From UBA6049 sp965662345 (lineage in GTDB: Bacteria > Bacteroidota > Bacteroidia > Flavobacteriales_G > Salibacteraceae): a stretch of DNA of 28,124 nucleotides. Made by a program: the position numbers and the translations under genes. The notes under the pieces are model-generated. The model was not told where the DNA came from. It did no database searches and saw only the letters and a list, made by a program, of their open reading frames with translations. Of the stretch, positions 15,911-23,370 are shown piece after piece. Position 1 is the first letter of the stretch; each line of letters begins with the position of its first letter. The stretch spans positions 1 to 28,124 of the forward strand of contig CBFIHE010000028.1 in assembly GCA_965662345.1 (NCBI GenBank), in the 5' to 3' direction.

Positions 15911-16656
15911 GCAGGCTTTTTAAATATTCTAAACTTAGCTAATCCTGCTTTTTGTAAGAAGTAGCTGAAAGATGTCCATAAAACTCCCAATCCGTAAACT
16001 GAACTGCGTTGGAAATTGATGGATGAGGCCTCTTCAAAATACTTGGTAGGACAAGTAACCTCGGCTATCTCATATCCTGCATAAAAGATTTGAGCAATCA
16101 TTTGATTGTCAAATACAAAGTCATCTGAATTGGCATTGTAATCAATAGCTTCCAATACTTCGCGACTAAACGCTCTATATCCTGTGTGGTATTCAGAGAG
16201 CTTTTGATTCATTAACGTGTTCTGCGTAAACGTAAGGAGACGATTGGCAATGTACTTGTAAATGGGCATACCACCTTTGAGGGCGCCTTTACCCAAAATT
16301 CTAGAAGCAAGAACGGTACCGTACAAATCATTGGCAATGATGTAGCCCATAGAAGGAATAAGCTTAGGCGTGTATTGGTAATCTGGGTGTACCATAATTA
16401 CAATATCGGCACCAATCTCAAGCGCTTTGTTGTAGCAAGACTTTTGGTTACCCCCATATCCTTTATTTTCCTCATGGCGAATAACATGTTCAATACCAAG
16501 TTCATGTGCATGCTCAGAAGTGTTGTCGGTACTTTTGTCGTCTACCAGAATTACCTCGTCTATCATGTCGCGAGGAACCTCGTCATACGTCTTCTTCAAG
16601 GTTTTCTCCGCATTGTAAGCGGGCATCACCACAACTACCTTCTTTCCGTTAATCAT
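15907..16656 (-). CDS. GT2-family glycosyltransferase, polyprenyl-phosphate sugar synthase-like
   Basis: This 249-residue cytoplasmic or membrane-associated GT-A enzyme begins KVVVVMPAYNAEKTLKKTY, with the nucleotide-binding EVILVDDKSTDNT (residues 34-46), ENKGYGGNQKSCYN, and HPDYQY (residues 90-95) at the place of the usual DxD motif. The acceptor region YHTGYRAFSREVLEAI is also typical. It resembles dolichyl/undecaprenyl-phosphate mannose or glucose synthases without the extra C-terminal membrane helices of the larger members. The gene starts 68 bases after the YifB-type gene on the same strand and may be read from it. Its stop overlaps that of the ArnT-like gene by four bases. Sugar specificity is unknown. 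Confidence 0.88.
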   Translation of the reverse strand: MINGKKVVVVMPAYNAEKTLKKTYDEVPRDMIDEVILVDDKSTDNTSEHAHELGIEHVIRHEENKGYGGNQKSCYNKALEIGADIVIMVHPDYQYTPKLIPSMGYIIANDLYGTVLASRILGKGALKGGMPIYKYIANRLLTFTQNTLMNQKLSEYHTGYRAFSREVLEAIDYNANSDDFVFDNQMIAQIFYAGYEIAEVTCPTKYFEEASSINFQRSSVYGLGVLWTSFSYFLQKAGLAKFRIFKKPA

Positions 16657-16724
16657 GCGGGCAAAAATAAGTCAAGCATATGGAGTATAAAAAGCCCCTA
16701 TTCATTCTTCATGAATGGTGAGAT

Positions 16725-18257
16725 TTATTGGAATCCTTCTCGGTCTAGAGATCTATATTGAATGGCTTCTGCCAGGTGCTTTGGAGCTAAATCGGCTTGG
16801 CCATCAAGGTCTGCTATAGTGCGTGCCACTTTTAAAATACGATCGTAGCTACGAGCCGATAGGTTTAGTCTATCTACAGCTGTTTTCAATAGCTGCTCTC
16901 CCGCTTGGTCTACCTTGCAATATTTACGCATGAGCTTAGGCGTGAGTTGTGCATTTGTGTGAATGGTTTGAGAACCAGCATATCGTTCTGTTTGAATTTG
17001 CCTGGCTTGAATTACGCGTTCTCGAATGGTTGCGCTAGATTCTCCAGAACGTTTATCTGTGAGTTCTTCAAAAGGTACACGTTGCACCTCTATTTGCAAA
17101 TCAATACGGTCCATTAAAGGGCCAGATACTCTATTGAGGTAACGCTTTACAGACATCTCGCTGTCTGAGCTTGTTGCCGGATCGTAAAACTCTCCGCTAG
17201 GCGAGGGGTTCATACTAGCTACTAACATGAAGCTGGCTGGATAATCTACCGTAATTTTTGCTCGCGAAATAGTTACTACGCGATCTTCCAACGGTTGGCG
17301 CATTACCTCAAGTACAGTGCGTTGAAACTCGGGTAGCTCATCTAAAAAAAGTACTCCGTTATGGGCTAATGAAATTTCCCCAGGTTTTGGGTTGCTTCCA
17401 CCACCAACGAGAGCCACATTGGATACCGTATGGTGCGGATGTCTAAAAGGTCGCTGGGTCATGAGTGAGGTTTGCCTACCCAATGTGCCAGCCACCGAGT
17501 GAATCTTGGTAGTCTCCAATGCTTCTTGCAAGGTTAAGGGAGGTAAGATGGTAGGAAATCGCTTTGCGAGCATGGTTTTTCCACATCCTGGTGGTCCTAC
17601 AAGTATAATATTATGCGCACCTGCTGCGGCAATTTCAAGCGCTCTCTTTACGTTTTCTTGTCCTTTTACATCGTTGAAATCAACCTCAAACAAGTTGACC
17701 TGTTCATTGAACTCATCACGTGTATTCACATCCGTTGGTTCCAGCGTTACTTTCCCATCAAAATGATCAATTACTTGCTTAATATTCTTGACTCCGTATA
17801 CAGGTAAATCATTTACCACAGCTGCCTCTCTGGCATTTTGTTCTGGCAGAATAAATCCTGTAAACCCTTCTTTTCTGGCTTGAATGGCCATAGGTAAAGC
17901 ACCAGTAATGGGTCTTACCTCTCCATCTAAAGAAAGCTCCCCCATTATGAGGTAGTTTTCTACTTCAGTTGAACCAATTTGTTCGGACGCGGCCAGAATA
18001 CCCGTGGCGATAGCCAGGTCATAAGCACTTCCTTCTTTGCGAATGTCTGCAGGAGCCATGTTAATGGTAATACTCTTTCCAGGAATTTTGTATCCGTTGT
18101 TTTTAAGAGCAGCATCAATACGTTGTTGGCTTTCTTTTACGGCACTATCGGGCAATCCTACCAAAAAGAAATTAACTCCTTTGCCCACGTTTACTTCAAT
18201 GGTTATGGTAATCGCATCAATGCCTCTAACGGCAGCTCCGTAGGTTTTTACTAGCAT
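16725..18257 (-). CDS. YifB/ComM-type AAA+ ATPase (Mg-chelatase subunit ChlI-like)
   Basis: This 510-residue cytoplasmic ATPase has an N-terminal Lon-protease-like domain (MLVKTYGAAVRGIDAI, then FFLVGLPDSAVKESQQRI), a Walker A motif GPPGCGKT (residues 221-228), RPFRHPHHTVS, Walker B VLFLDELPEF, the MNPSPSGEF segment and a C-terminal Mg-chelatase-type domain ending in RTIADLDGQ. ComM, the best studied member, is a helicase that promotes branch migration in natural transformation; function in Bacteroidota is not established here. The frame stays open upstream to 18434, but ATG 18257 is the start that matches the family N terminus. It diverges from the outer-membrane protein gene at 18375. Confidence 0.93.
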   Translation of the reverse strand: MLVKTYGAAVRGIDAITITIEVNVGKGVNFFLVGLPDSAVKESQQRIDAALKNNGYKIPGKSITINMAPADIRKEGSAYDLAIATGILAASEQIGSTEVENYLIMGELSLDGEVRPITGALPMAIQARKEGFTGFILPEQNAREAAVVNDLPVYGVKNIKQVIDHFDGKVTLEPTDVNTRDEFNEQVNLFEVDFNDVKGQENVKRALEIAAAGAHNIILVGPPGCGKTMLAKRFPTILPPLTLQEALETTKIHSVAGTLGRQTSLMTQRPFRHPHHTVSNVALVGGGSNPKPGEISLAHNGVLFLDELPEFQRTVLEVMRQPLEDRVVTISRAKITVDYPASFMLVASMNPSPSGEFYDPATSSDSEMSVKRYLNRVSGPLMDRIDLQIEVQRVPFEELTDKRSGESSATIRERVIQARQIQTERYAGSQTIHTNAQLTPKLMRKYCKVDQAGEQLLKTAVDRLNLSARSYDRILKVARTIADLDGQADLAPKHLAEAIQYRSLDREGFQ

Positions 18258-18327
18258 AATACAGTAGTTTGAGTGAAGAAAGATAGTGCATTTTACCACT
18301 TTTGAAACCTTCTGGCATAAGCCGATG

Positions 18328-18357
18328 TTGCAGAATAGCTTTCCAAGGTTATTTTTG
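18328..18357 (+). promoter_or_regulatory. Bacteroidota-type promoter of the DUF6268-like gene
   Basis: TTG at 18328-18330 and a perfect TAnnTTTG (TATTTTTG, 18350-18357) are separated by 19 bases. The expected transcription start lies at about 18362-18366, which makes ATG 18375 a better start than ATG 18363. Confidence 0.6.
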
Positions 18358-18374
18358 AACAAATGAGATACATA

Positions 18375-19466
18375 ATGAAATACGCTGCGCTTTTTGTTTC
18401 CGTTGTACTTCTGAATGGGCTTGCTATTGCCCAAGAAGACACTACCGCTGTTGAAGATGAATTTGATTTTTCTGATTTCGTGCTCACGGAAGAACCCGCT
18501 AAGTCATTCTGTAACAATAAAGTTCTGGGTCAATCCCCAACCTCATTGGTTTCTGTGTATTATGATTTCCAGTCTCAAAATATACTCACCACTGGTGCAA
18601 TAAATCAAAACCCTGCTCTTGCAGAAGAAAAGGCTACCATTAACGCCAATCAGGGTTTTGGTGTACTGGGAAACTTCCCCGTATTATCCAGAAACAATAT
18701 TCTCATCAACTTGGGGGTAGAGTACAACGAGCAATATTATGTGTTTGATGATGGAAATTACAGTAATCCGCTTACGCGAAATTTACAGGCATCGCCCTTG
18801 CGCAGAACAACGGTGCAAGCCACCATATTTAAGCCTTTGAATGAGAAGCGCTTTTTGTTGGGTTTTGTAGGTGGGTCACTTAACGGAGATTATGATTTTG
18901 GCGATTACAACTTCTCCAATATTCGCGTGCCCGTGGCTGCTATTTATGGGTTTAAGCCCAACGACCGGTTGATGTGGGGTGTGGGCGCTGTTCGAACATA
19001 TTTGGGAGGTGCATTAAACTATTTGCCTGTGGTGTACTACTATCATTCCTTTAAGAACCCAAAATGGGGTATTGAGGCCGTGCTACCATCGCGTTTTGCT
19101 CTACGCTATAGGCCAAACAATAAGACACTTATTAATGCTGGTTTTACGGTTACTGGTGCTACGTATAACCTTACTCGGTTTAGAAACTTTGAGACGGAGT
19201 ATTTGGCAGATAATAATGTGCCCCAAACATCTACCAAAGACAATATTGAGCTAAGACGAAGTGAGCTGCGCATTGGCATGGGTGTTCAACGTGCACTTTC
19301 AGATTTTATTTGGGTGAATGTGCAAGCAGGTGCTCGCCTCAACTGGCAGTACAATGTAGATGAAGACGACTTCTTTAGAGGCTTTGATAGCGATGGCTAT
19401 TATATGGAGAATGAATTGAGCACTCCGCTATTCGTAAGGCTTTACATCAGTTTTGTTAGTCCGTGA
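18375..19466 (+). CDS. DUF6268-like outer-membrane beta-barrel protein
   Basis: This exported protein of about 363 residues has a signal peptide (MKYAALFVSVVLLNGLAIAQ) and an acidic segment EDTTAVEDEFDFSDF, then alternating hydrophobic and polar strands with many aromatic residues (VSVYYDFQSQN, ILINLGVEYNEQYYVF, FKNPKWGIEAVLPSRFALRY), ending in a barrel-like strand LFVRLYISFVSP. The pattern fits the uncharacterised DUF6268 family of outer-membrane proteins found in Bacteroidota; family recognition is from memory. ATG 18375 is preferred because the promoter just upstream would place transcription start at about ATG 18363, the alternative start. It stands alone, divergent from the YifB-type gene. 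Function unknown. Confidence 0.75.
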   Translation: MKYAALFVSVVLLNGLAIAQEDTTAVEDEFDFSDFVLTEEPAKSFCNNKVLGQSPTSLVSVYYDFQSQNILTTGAINQNPALAEEKATINANQGFGVLGNFPVLSRNNILINLGVEYNEQYYVFDDGNYSNPLTRNLQASPLRRTTVQATIFKPLNEKRFLLGFVGGSLNGDYDFGDYNFSNIRVPVAAIYGFKPNDRLMWGVGAVRTYLGGALNYLPVVYYYHSFKNPKWGIEAVLPSRFALRYRPNNKTLINAGFTVTGATYNLTRFRNFETEYLADNNVPQTSTKDNIELRRSELRIGMGVQRALSDFIWVNVQAGARLNWQYNVDEDDFFRGFDSDGYYMENELSTPLFVRLYISFVSP

Positions 19467-19504
19467 GTTAGCTTTTTAGATATTAGTTGTTAGACTTTAA
19501 AATA

Positions 19505-19532
19505 GAGATGCTGAAACAAGTTCAGCATGACG
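19505..19532 (-). repeat. REP-like palindromic repeat, copy A
   Basis: The seven-base arms TGCTGAA and TTCAGCA surround a 5-base loop ACAAG, flanked by GAGA and TGACG. Its reverse complement matches copy B at 19614-19641 except at stem positions that change in pairs. Confidence 0.7.
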
Positions 19533-19563
19533 TCTAACATAGAATGTAGCCGTCAATTCGAGT

Positions 19564-19582
19564 AATCAGCTTAAAGCTGATT
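19564..19582. repeat. 19-bp perfect palindrome
   Basis: AATCAGCTT and AAGCTGATT are nine-base complementary arms around a single A. It lies midway between the two REP-like copies. No T run follows, so a terminator is unlikely. Confidence 0.6.
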
Positions 19583-19613
19583 GTATCGAGAATAAGGCGA
19601 TTTTACAATAAAC

Positions 19614-19641
19614 CGTCACCCTGAACTTGTTTCAGGGTCTC
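19614..19641 (+). repeat. REP-like palindromic repeat, copy B (inverted relative to copy A)
   Basis: The arms CCCTGAA and TTCAGGG surround the loop CTTGT, flanked by CGTCA and TCTC. Loop and flanks equal the reverse complement of copy A. The two outer base pairs of the stem differ by compensatory changes, TG/CA in A against CC/GG in B. Confidence 0.7.
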
Positions 19642-19820
19642 CAAACAGTTTTTAGCAATAGTATGGAGTAAGAGGGAATTTATATTCGGGGTTGAGCGGT
19701 CGAGGAGTCTAAAGGTTTAGCAGCAAAAAATCTTACGTATTCAAATGATAACCTCTTAATACTTCATACGTGGTACAAAATCTACTAACATCTAAGCCCC
19801 TAAAACCTAACAACTAGAAC

Positions 19821-20270
19821 CTACTTTTTCTTTTTCTCAAGCCTGGTCCAAATATCTGTTCTGCCAAACATCTCCGTGCCAACAAAGCCTCTAACTTCTA
19901 TTTTGTTATCGCTTTTCGGTTCAATCTTGCAGCTGTAGGTTGTGCCGTTTTTTGGGTCGTATATGGTTCCATCTTCCCAAAGCTTGTCTTTAGCGTTCCA
20001 GGTAAAGTCTTTAAGCATGCGCAAACCTTTTAGTGGAGTAGAACGTAGGTTTTCATCTGAGTTATTATTGTCTACACGTGGTTTACCGTTTTCATCATTG
20101 GGTTCTTTTAACCAAACCACGCGCCCAAAGAATTTGGTACCTATTTTCTCAATTTTGATCATGGAACGGCCATCGCTGGGCATCCAAACGCCTACTAATT
20201 TATCTTCTTGGGCATTGGCAAAGCCGATACTGAGAAAAGCCAATGCAAAGGATATTATGAGTGATTTCAT
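19821..20270 (-). CDS. DUF2147 family exported protein
   Basis: This protein of about 149 residues has a signal peptide (MKSLIISFALAFLSIGFANAQ) and a compact beta-rich domain: LVGVWMPSDGRSMIKIEKIGTKFFGRVVWLKEPNDENG, then LRMLKDFTW, WEDGTIYDPKNGTTYSCKIE and GFVGTEMFGRTDIWTRLE. This is the DUF2147 pattern, in which a short beta domain with a conserved GxIYDPxxGxxY segment recurs; the molecular function is not known. The frame extends to 20297, but ATG 20270 gives the clean signal peptide. It follows the lipoprotein gene at 20284 by 13 bases on the same strand, so the two probably form an operon. Periplasmic location is expected. Confidence 0.85.
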   Translation of the reverse strand: MKSLIISFALAFLSIGFANAQEDKLVGVWMPSDGRSMIKIEKIGTKFFGRVVWLKEPNDENGKPRVDNNNSDENLRSTPLKGLRMLKDFTWNAKDKLWEDGTIYDPKNGTTYSCKIEPKSDNKIEVRGFVGTEMFGRTDIWTRLEKKKK

Positions 20271-20283
20271 ATGTATTGATGTT

Positions 20284-20772
20284 TTAATTGATTGCAAATT
20301 CTAATTGAAGGGGAAGGTAGAGTTCGTCATAATCTTGAGTGAGGTTAACATCTAAAATCCATGTAGCACCTTCATCTGCTAGGTAATTGGTAACATCTGT
20401 TTCTTCTGCCATGTTTAAAACTACCTCATTACCGCTTATTGCTGAAACCGTGCCAAGCGAAATCATATCATGGTTATTGCTAACAATTTGAAGGGTTGCG
20501 CTCTCTATGGTTTTGGCGTTTAGACCGTTCAATTGAAAAGTGGCTTTAGTAACCTTAATGGATGTAGGTGCAGCATCGCTTTGCGCTAATTTTTGCAGTG
20601 TTTCTGCACTAAATGCATTGGAAGCTTGAAGGGTATTTGGTCCTTCAAACAAGAATTCTCCAGATACTTCAAAGGGTTCTGCTTGAACCAACTTTACCTC
20701 GCTTGGAGAGCAAGAGAAAGCAATTGCTGCAATAATTACAGATAAAACAGGAATAATAATTCTTTTTCTCAT
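20284..20772 (-). CDS. lipoprotein of unknown function
   Basis: This 162-residue protein has a signal peptide and lipobox IAAIAFSC (Cys at about residue 21). The mature part is mostly beta with little charge: AEPFEVSGEFLFEGPNTLQASNAF, then ATFQLNGLNAKTIESATLQIVSNNHDMISLGTVS and EVVLNMAEETDVTNYLADEGATWILDVNLTQDYDELYLPLQLEFAIN. It has no recognisable catalytic motif. The pattern of adding up strand contributions resembles immunoglobulin-like lipoproteins of Bacteroidota, but no family is assigned. It is upstream of the DUF2147 gene on the same strand, 13 bases apart, and downstream of the azurin terminator, so it has its own transcript. Function unknown. Confidence 0.75.
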   Translation of the reverse strand: MRKRIIIPVLSVIIAAIAFSCSPSEVKLVQAEPFEVSGEFLFEGPNTLQASNAFSAETLQKLAQSDAAPTSIKVTKATFQLNGLNAKTIESATLQIVSNNHDMISLGTVSAISGNEVVLNMAEETDVTNYLADEGATWILDVNLTQDYDELYLPLQLEFAIN

Positions 20773-20844
20773 GGTTTTATTGATTTCTCAAATTAAGTGA
20801 TTCTGCTTGAAAAGAAGGAACTATATGATGTGTATAGACATAAA

Positions 20845-20868
20845 AAAAGGGGTGAAGCCACCCCTTTT
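20845..20868 (-). terminator. strong rho-independent terminator of the azurin operon
   Basis: Ten-base arms AAAAGGGGTG and CACCCCTTTT surround the loop AAGC. On the minus strand the hairpin is followed by a run of seven T, 22 bases after the azurin stop. The sequence is nearly symmetrical and could also work on the plus strand. Confidence 0.9.
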
Positions 20869-20890
20869 ATGCAAGTATGAAATAAGTTAA

Positions 20891-21415
20891 TTACTTCACG
20901 ATGAATTTTCCATTCATCATTCCATAATGACCAGGGAAAGAACAAATGAACTCATACGTTCCTTTTGCTGGTGCTTCAAACTCAATAGTAACTTCTTCGC
21001 CACCGCCAATGGTTGCCGTGCGTGCAAGTACATCTGCTTCACGACCTTCTGGCAAATAGTCATTGTCTTTTGCTGAAACGGCTGCCGCGGCAAAATCTGC
21101 TTTATCTACTCCCTGTGCTAACAACACCCAGTTGTGTCCCATAGCTTCTTTAGCCATGGTGCCCACGTGCTTCAAGGTTAGTTTAACGGTTTGACCTTCA
21201 GATACTTCAAGTTTATCTAGGTTAAACTTCATTTGGTCGTTACCTTCAATTACCAATTCGGCTACTGCAGGCACATCTGCTTTTTCTTCTACAGGTGCTG
21301 GTGCTGTTTTTACTGGTGCTTTAATGGTTGTTTCTTCTTTTTTGGCTTCTCCGCCACCTCCGCAACTTGCAGCCGTAAAGGCTAGTGCGGTTACTGCTAA
21401 TGCTAACTTTCTCAT
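20891..21415 (-). CDS. azurin-type blue copper lipoprotein
   Basis: This 174-residue type I copper protein carries electrons in the periplasm. The signal peptide ends in the lipobox TAASC (Cys18), then an Ala/Pro/Glu/Lys-rich linker to about residue 50, then a cupredoxin domain. The copper ligands are visible with azurin spacing: Gly93-His94 in MGHNWVL, Cys158 in ICSFPGHYGMM, His163 five residues later and Met167 nine residues later. The gene follows the di-haem peroxidase gene by 22 bases and ends at a strong terminator, so the two form an operon. Azurins and cytochromes c are known donors to this peroxidase class. The lipid anchor and linker suggest tethering to a membrane. Confidence 0.93.
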   Translation of the reverse strand: MRKLALAVTALAFTAASCGGGGEAKKEETTIKAPVKTAPAPVEEKADVPAVAELVIEGNDQMKFNLDKLEVSEGQTVKLTLKHVGTMAKEAMGHNWVLLAQGVDKADFAAAAVSAKDNDYLPEGREADVLARTATIGGGEEVTIEFEAPAKGTYEFICSFPGHYGMMNGKFIVK

Positions 21416-21437
21416 TTATCTATATATTACTCGTTAC

Positions 21438-22487
21438 TTATTTAGTTGCTAATAATGCGTGCTCTGGGAATTCTCCCGTAAGTGATTCTAAGAAGGTAGA
21501 GATACTTTGTATTTCATCTGTACTTAATTCTTTACCTAGTTGCGTTTTGGCCATGATGTCTACGGCTTGGTTCAAGTCTTCTACGCTTCCATCATGAAAG
21601 TACGGGCCTGTTTTAGCTACGTTTCTCAGAGAAGGTACTTTAAAGAAATACTTTTCAGATTCATTACCCGTTACGGCAAACCTACCTTCATCTTCATGTT
21701 CACTGCCAGTATACCCCCAGTATGGACCTTGTATTAGCCCAAATTTTTGGTACATGGTTCCACCTAGACCGCCACCCATATGACAAGTAATACAACCGGC
21801 ATTAATAAATGTTTCCAATCCTTCTTGTTCTGCTTCGTTTAGTGCAGTTAAATCTCCTGCTAAGTACTCATCAAAACGAGAGGGTGTTGAAAGTGTTTTT
21901 TCAAACTCACCTATTGCTTCTGTGATGTTGTCATAGTTTATAGGTTCAGCAGAACCAGGAAAAGCATCGTTGAAGAGCTGAACATAATCTTCAATGTCTT
22001 TAATATTCTTTACGGCAGCATTACTGTCTGGAATACCCATCTCAATAGGGTTTAGAACCGGACCCGCTGCTTGTGCTTTTAAGTCGGCTGCTCTTCCATC
22101 CCAGAATTGAGCAATATGGAAATAAGCATTGTAAGTACTCGGACTATTTCGATCGCCACGCTTTCCTTCATGTCCAGGAGATGTAGCTTCATTATCTACC
22201 CCATAGTTATCTAACATGTGACATGTATTACAGCTCATTTCTCCATTCGCAGAAAGTGCCGTTTCGTAGTACAGTTTTTTTCCAAGTTGTGTCATTGCAG
22301 AGCCAAAAGGAGCTGCTTCTGGTAGCGATTGGAAATAGGCTGCTGCCTTTTTCTGCAAGGCTACTGCTGCTTCATTACCTGCTTTTTCATCATTGGTGGT
22401 TTTCGTCTGCTGAGATTCTTGAGAATCTGAACCTCCACAAGAGGCTAACACTACAGAAGCCATAATGGCTAAAGACAACTTTTTCAT
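21438..22487 (-). CDS. di-haem cytochrome c peroxidase (CcpA/MauG superfamily) lipoprotein
   Basis: This 349-residue periplasmic enzyme reduces hydrogen peroxide to water with electrons from small redox proteins. The signal peptide ends in the lipobox VLASC (Cys17). Two haem c sites are present, CNTCH (residues 86-90) and CITCH (residues 232-236), the first in the high-potential/peroxidatic arrangement LGKKLYYETALSANGEMSCNTCH usual for the family, followed by RNSPSTYNAYFHIAQFWDGRAADL. A conserved KVPSLRNVAKTGPYFHDGSVEDL segment lies near the end. It is the first gene of a two-gene operon with azurin, which probably serves as its electron donor. A MauG-like modifying role cannot be excluded, but the overall pattern is that of bacterial cytochrome c peroxidase. 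Confidence 0.93.
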   Translation of the reverse strand: MKKLSLAIMASVVLASCGGSDSQESQQTKTTNDEKAGNEAAVALQKKAAAYFQSLPEAAPFGSAMTQLGKKLYYETALSANGEMSCNTCHMLDNYGVDNEATSPGHEGKRGDRNSPSTYNAYFHIAQFWDGRAADLKAQAAGPVLNPIEMGIPDSNAAVKNIKDIEDYVQLFNDAFPGSAEPINYDNITEAIGEFEKTLSTPSRFDEYLAGDLTALNEAEQEGLETFINAGCITCHMGGGLGGTMYQKFGLIQGPYWGYTGSEHEDEGRFAVTGNESEKYFFKVPSLRNVAKTGPYFHDGSVEDLNQAVDIMAKTQLGKELSTDEIQSISTFLESLTGEFPEHALLATK

Positions 22488-22509
22488 ATTACGTTAAATT
22501 TTACTTTGT

Positions 22510-22517
22510 CAAAAGTA
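22510..22517 (-). promoter_or_regulatory. possible -7 element of the peroxidase-azurin operon
   Basis: On the minus strand this reads TACTTTTG, a perfect TAnnTTTG, 22 bases before the peroxidase ATG at 22487. No convincing TTG is seen at the -33 distance. Confidence 0.4.
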
Positions 22518-22609
22518 TGTGAGATTCAATAGTAATGGGCATAGCTATAATTAATTCTTATGAACTATTGATAAATATATATTATGCTCTTATGGATGAA
22601 CGAATCCAC

Positions 22610-22617
22610 TACATTTG
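22610..22617 (+). promoter_or_regulatory. possible -7 element of the SIMPL-domain gene
   Basis: TACATTTG is a perfect TAnnTTTG and lies 16 bases before ATG 22634. A matching -33 TTG is not apparent, so confidence is limited. Confidence 0.4.
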
Positions 22618-22633
22618 AACAAACAACTGAATT

Positions 22634-23365
22634 ATGAAAAACCTTTCAGCGGCCTTAGTAGTAGGTATTTCTTTTATTGTGGGTTTAGCCATTCTTGGCG
22701 AAGCCTACATAGATAGAAATTCTGGTGCAGATAGAATAGTGGTTACTGGCCTAGGAAAGAAAGACTTTACTTCTGATCTCATAGTATGGAAAAGTTCTTT
22801 TGGAAAAGCTAACCCTAACCTACAAACGGCCTACGACTTATTGAAAGCAGATAGAGAAGCGGTTATGCGCTTTTTGAAAGATGCAGGTGTAGGTGAAGAC
22901 GAAGTTATTTTTGAGAGTGTAGATATTCGTAAGGAGTTTGAATCTGAGTATGATGTGAACGGCAGGTACAAACAAGGTCCATTTAAGCACTACGTACTAA
23001 ATCAACGGTTCTCTGTTGAGTCTCAAAAAGTAGAATCTGTAGAAAAAGTATCTCGTGAGGTATCACAGTTAATTAAACAAGGGATAGAGCTATATTCTGA
23101 AAGACCGCAATATTACTACACCAAATTGGCAGATTTAAAATTAGAAATGATTGCGCAAGCCACAGAAGATGCAAGACAACGCGCTCAGTTAATTGCAGAT
23201 AATGCGAATGCTGATTTAGCCGATTTACGCTCTGCTAAAATGGGTGTTTTTCAAATAATAGGTCAAAATAGCAATGAAGACTATTCTTGGGGAGGTAGCT
23301 ACAATACTTACAGCAAGAAAAAAACAGCTACAATTACTATGCGTTTAACGTATGGCATTAATTAG
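22634..23365 (+). CDS. SIMPL (DUF541) domain protein, membrane-anchored
   Basis: This 243-residue protein has one N-terminal hydrophobic segment (LSAALVVGISFIVGLAILGEAYI), which is either a signal anchor or an uncleaved signal, followed by a periplasmic SIMPL domain. Family hallmarks include RIVVTGLGKKDFTSDLIVWKSSF at the start, the VIFESVDIRKEFE segment, the LADLKLEMIAQATEDARQRAQLIADNAN helix and the terminal TATITMRLTYGIN strand. The molecular role of the family is poorly known; members have been linked to stress tolerance and to the periplasmic side of the envelope. The MBOAT gene starts five bases after its stop, so it may be co-transcribed with the acylation pair. That link has no functional support yet. 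Confidence 0.88.
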   Translation: MKNLSAALVVGISFIVGLAILGEAYIDRNSGADRIVVTGLGKKDFTSDLIVWKSSFGKANPNLQTAYDLLKADREAVMRFLKDAGVGEDEVIFESVDIRKEFESEYDVNGRYKQGPFKHYVLNQRFSVESQKVESVEKVSREVSQLIKQGIELYSERPQYYYTKLADLKLEMIAQATEDARQRAQLIADNANADLADLRSAKMGVFQIIGQNSNEDYSWGGSYNTYSKKKTATITMRLTYGIN

Positions 23366-23370
23366 AATCG

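Larger units (their letters stand above)
19467..19820. other. 354-bp intergenic region with palindromic repeats, no gene
   Basis: No plausible coding frame is visible. The region holds three hairpins (19505-19532, 19564-19582, 19614-19641) and is bordered by inverted 10-mers TAGTTGTTAG (19484-19493) and CTAACAACTA (19807-19816). The right end is rich in CTAA-type words (ACTAACATCTAAG, CCTAACAACTAG) like the degenerate heptamer repeats often seen between Bacteroidota genes. It separates two convergent genes, so some hairpins may serve as transcript ends, although none has a proper T run. Confidence 0.7.

Noticed and set aside
16700..16716. Hairpin ATTCAT/ATGAAT between the GT2 and YifB-type genes as a terminator
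   Set aside because: The arms are only six AT-rich bases, and on the minus strand AGGGGC separates the stem from the T run, so it is too weak to call.
16725..18434. Longer YifB-type reading frame starting at 18434
   Set aside because: The extra 59 residues do not look like the family N terminus and run across the divergent promoter region of the gene at 18375. MLVKTYGAAVRG at 18257 is the expected start.
19484..19816. Intergenic region between inverted 10-mers as a MITE
   Set aside because: The inverted ends are short and made of CTAA-type words that are common in such gaps. No target-site duplication is visible.
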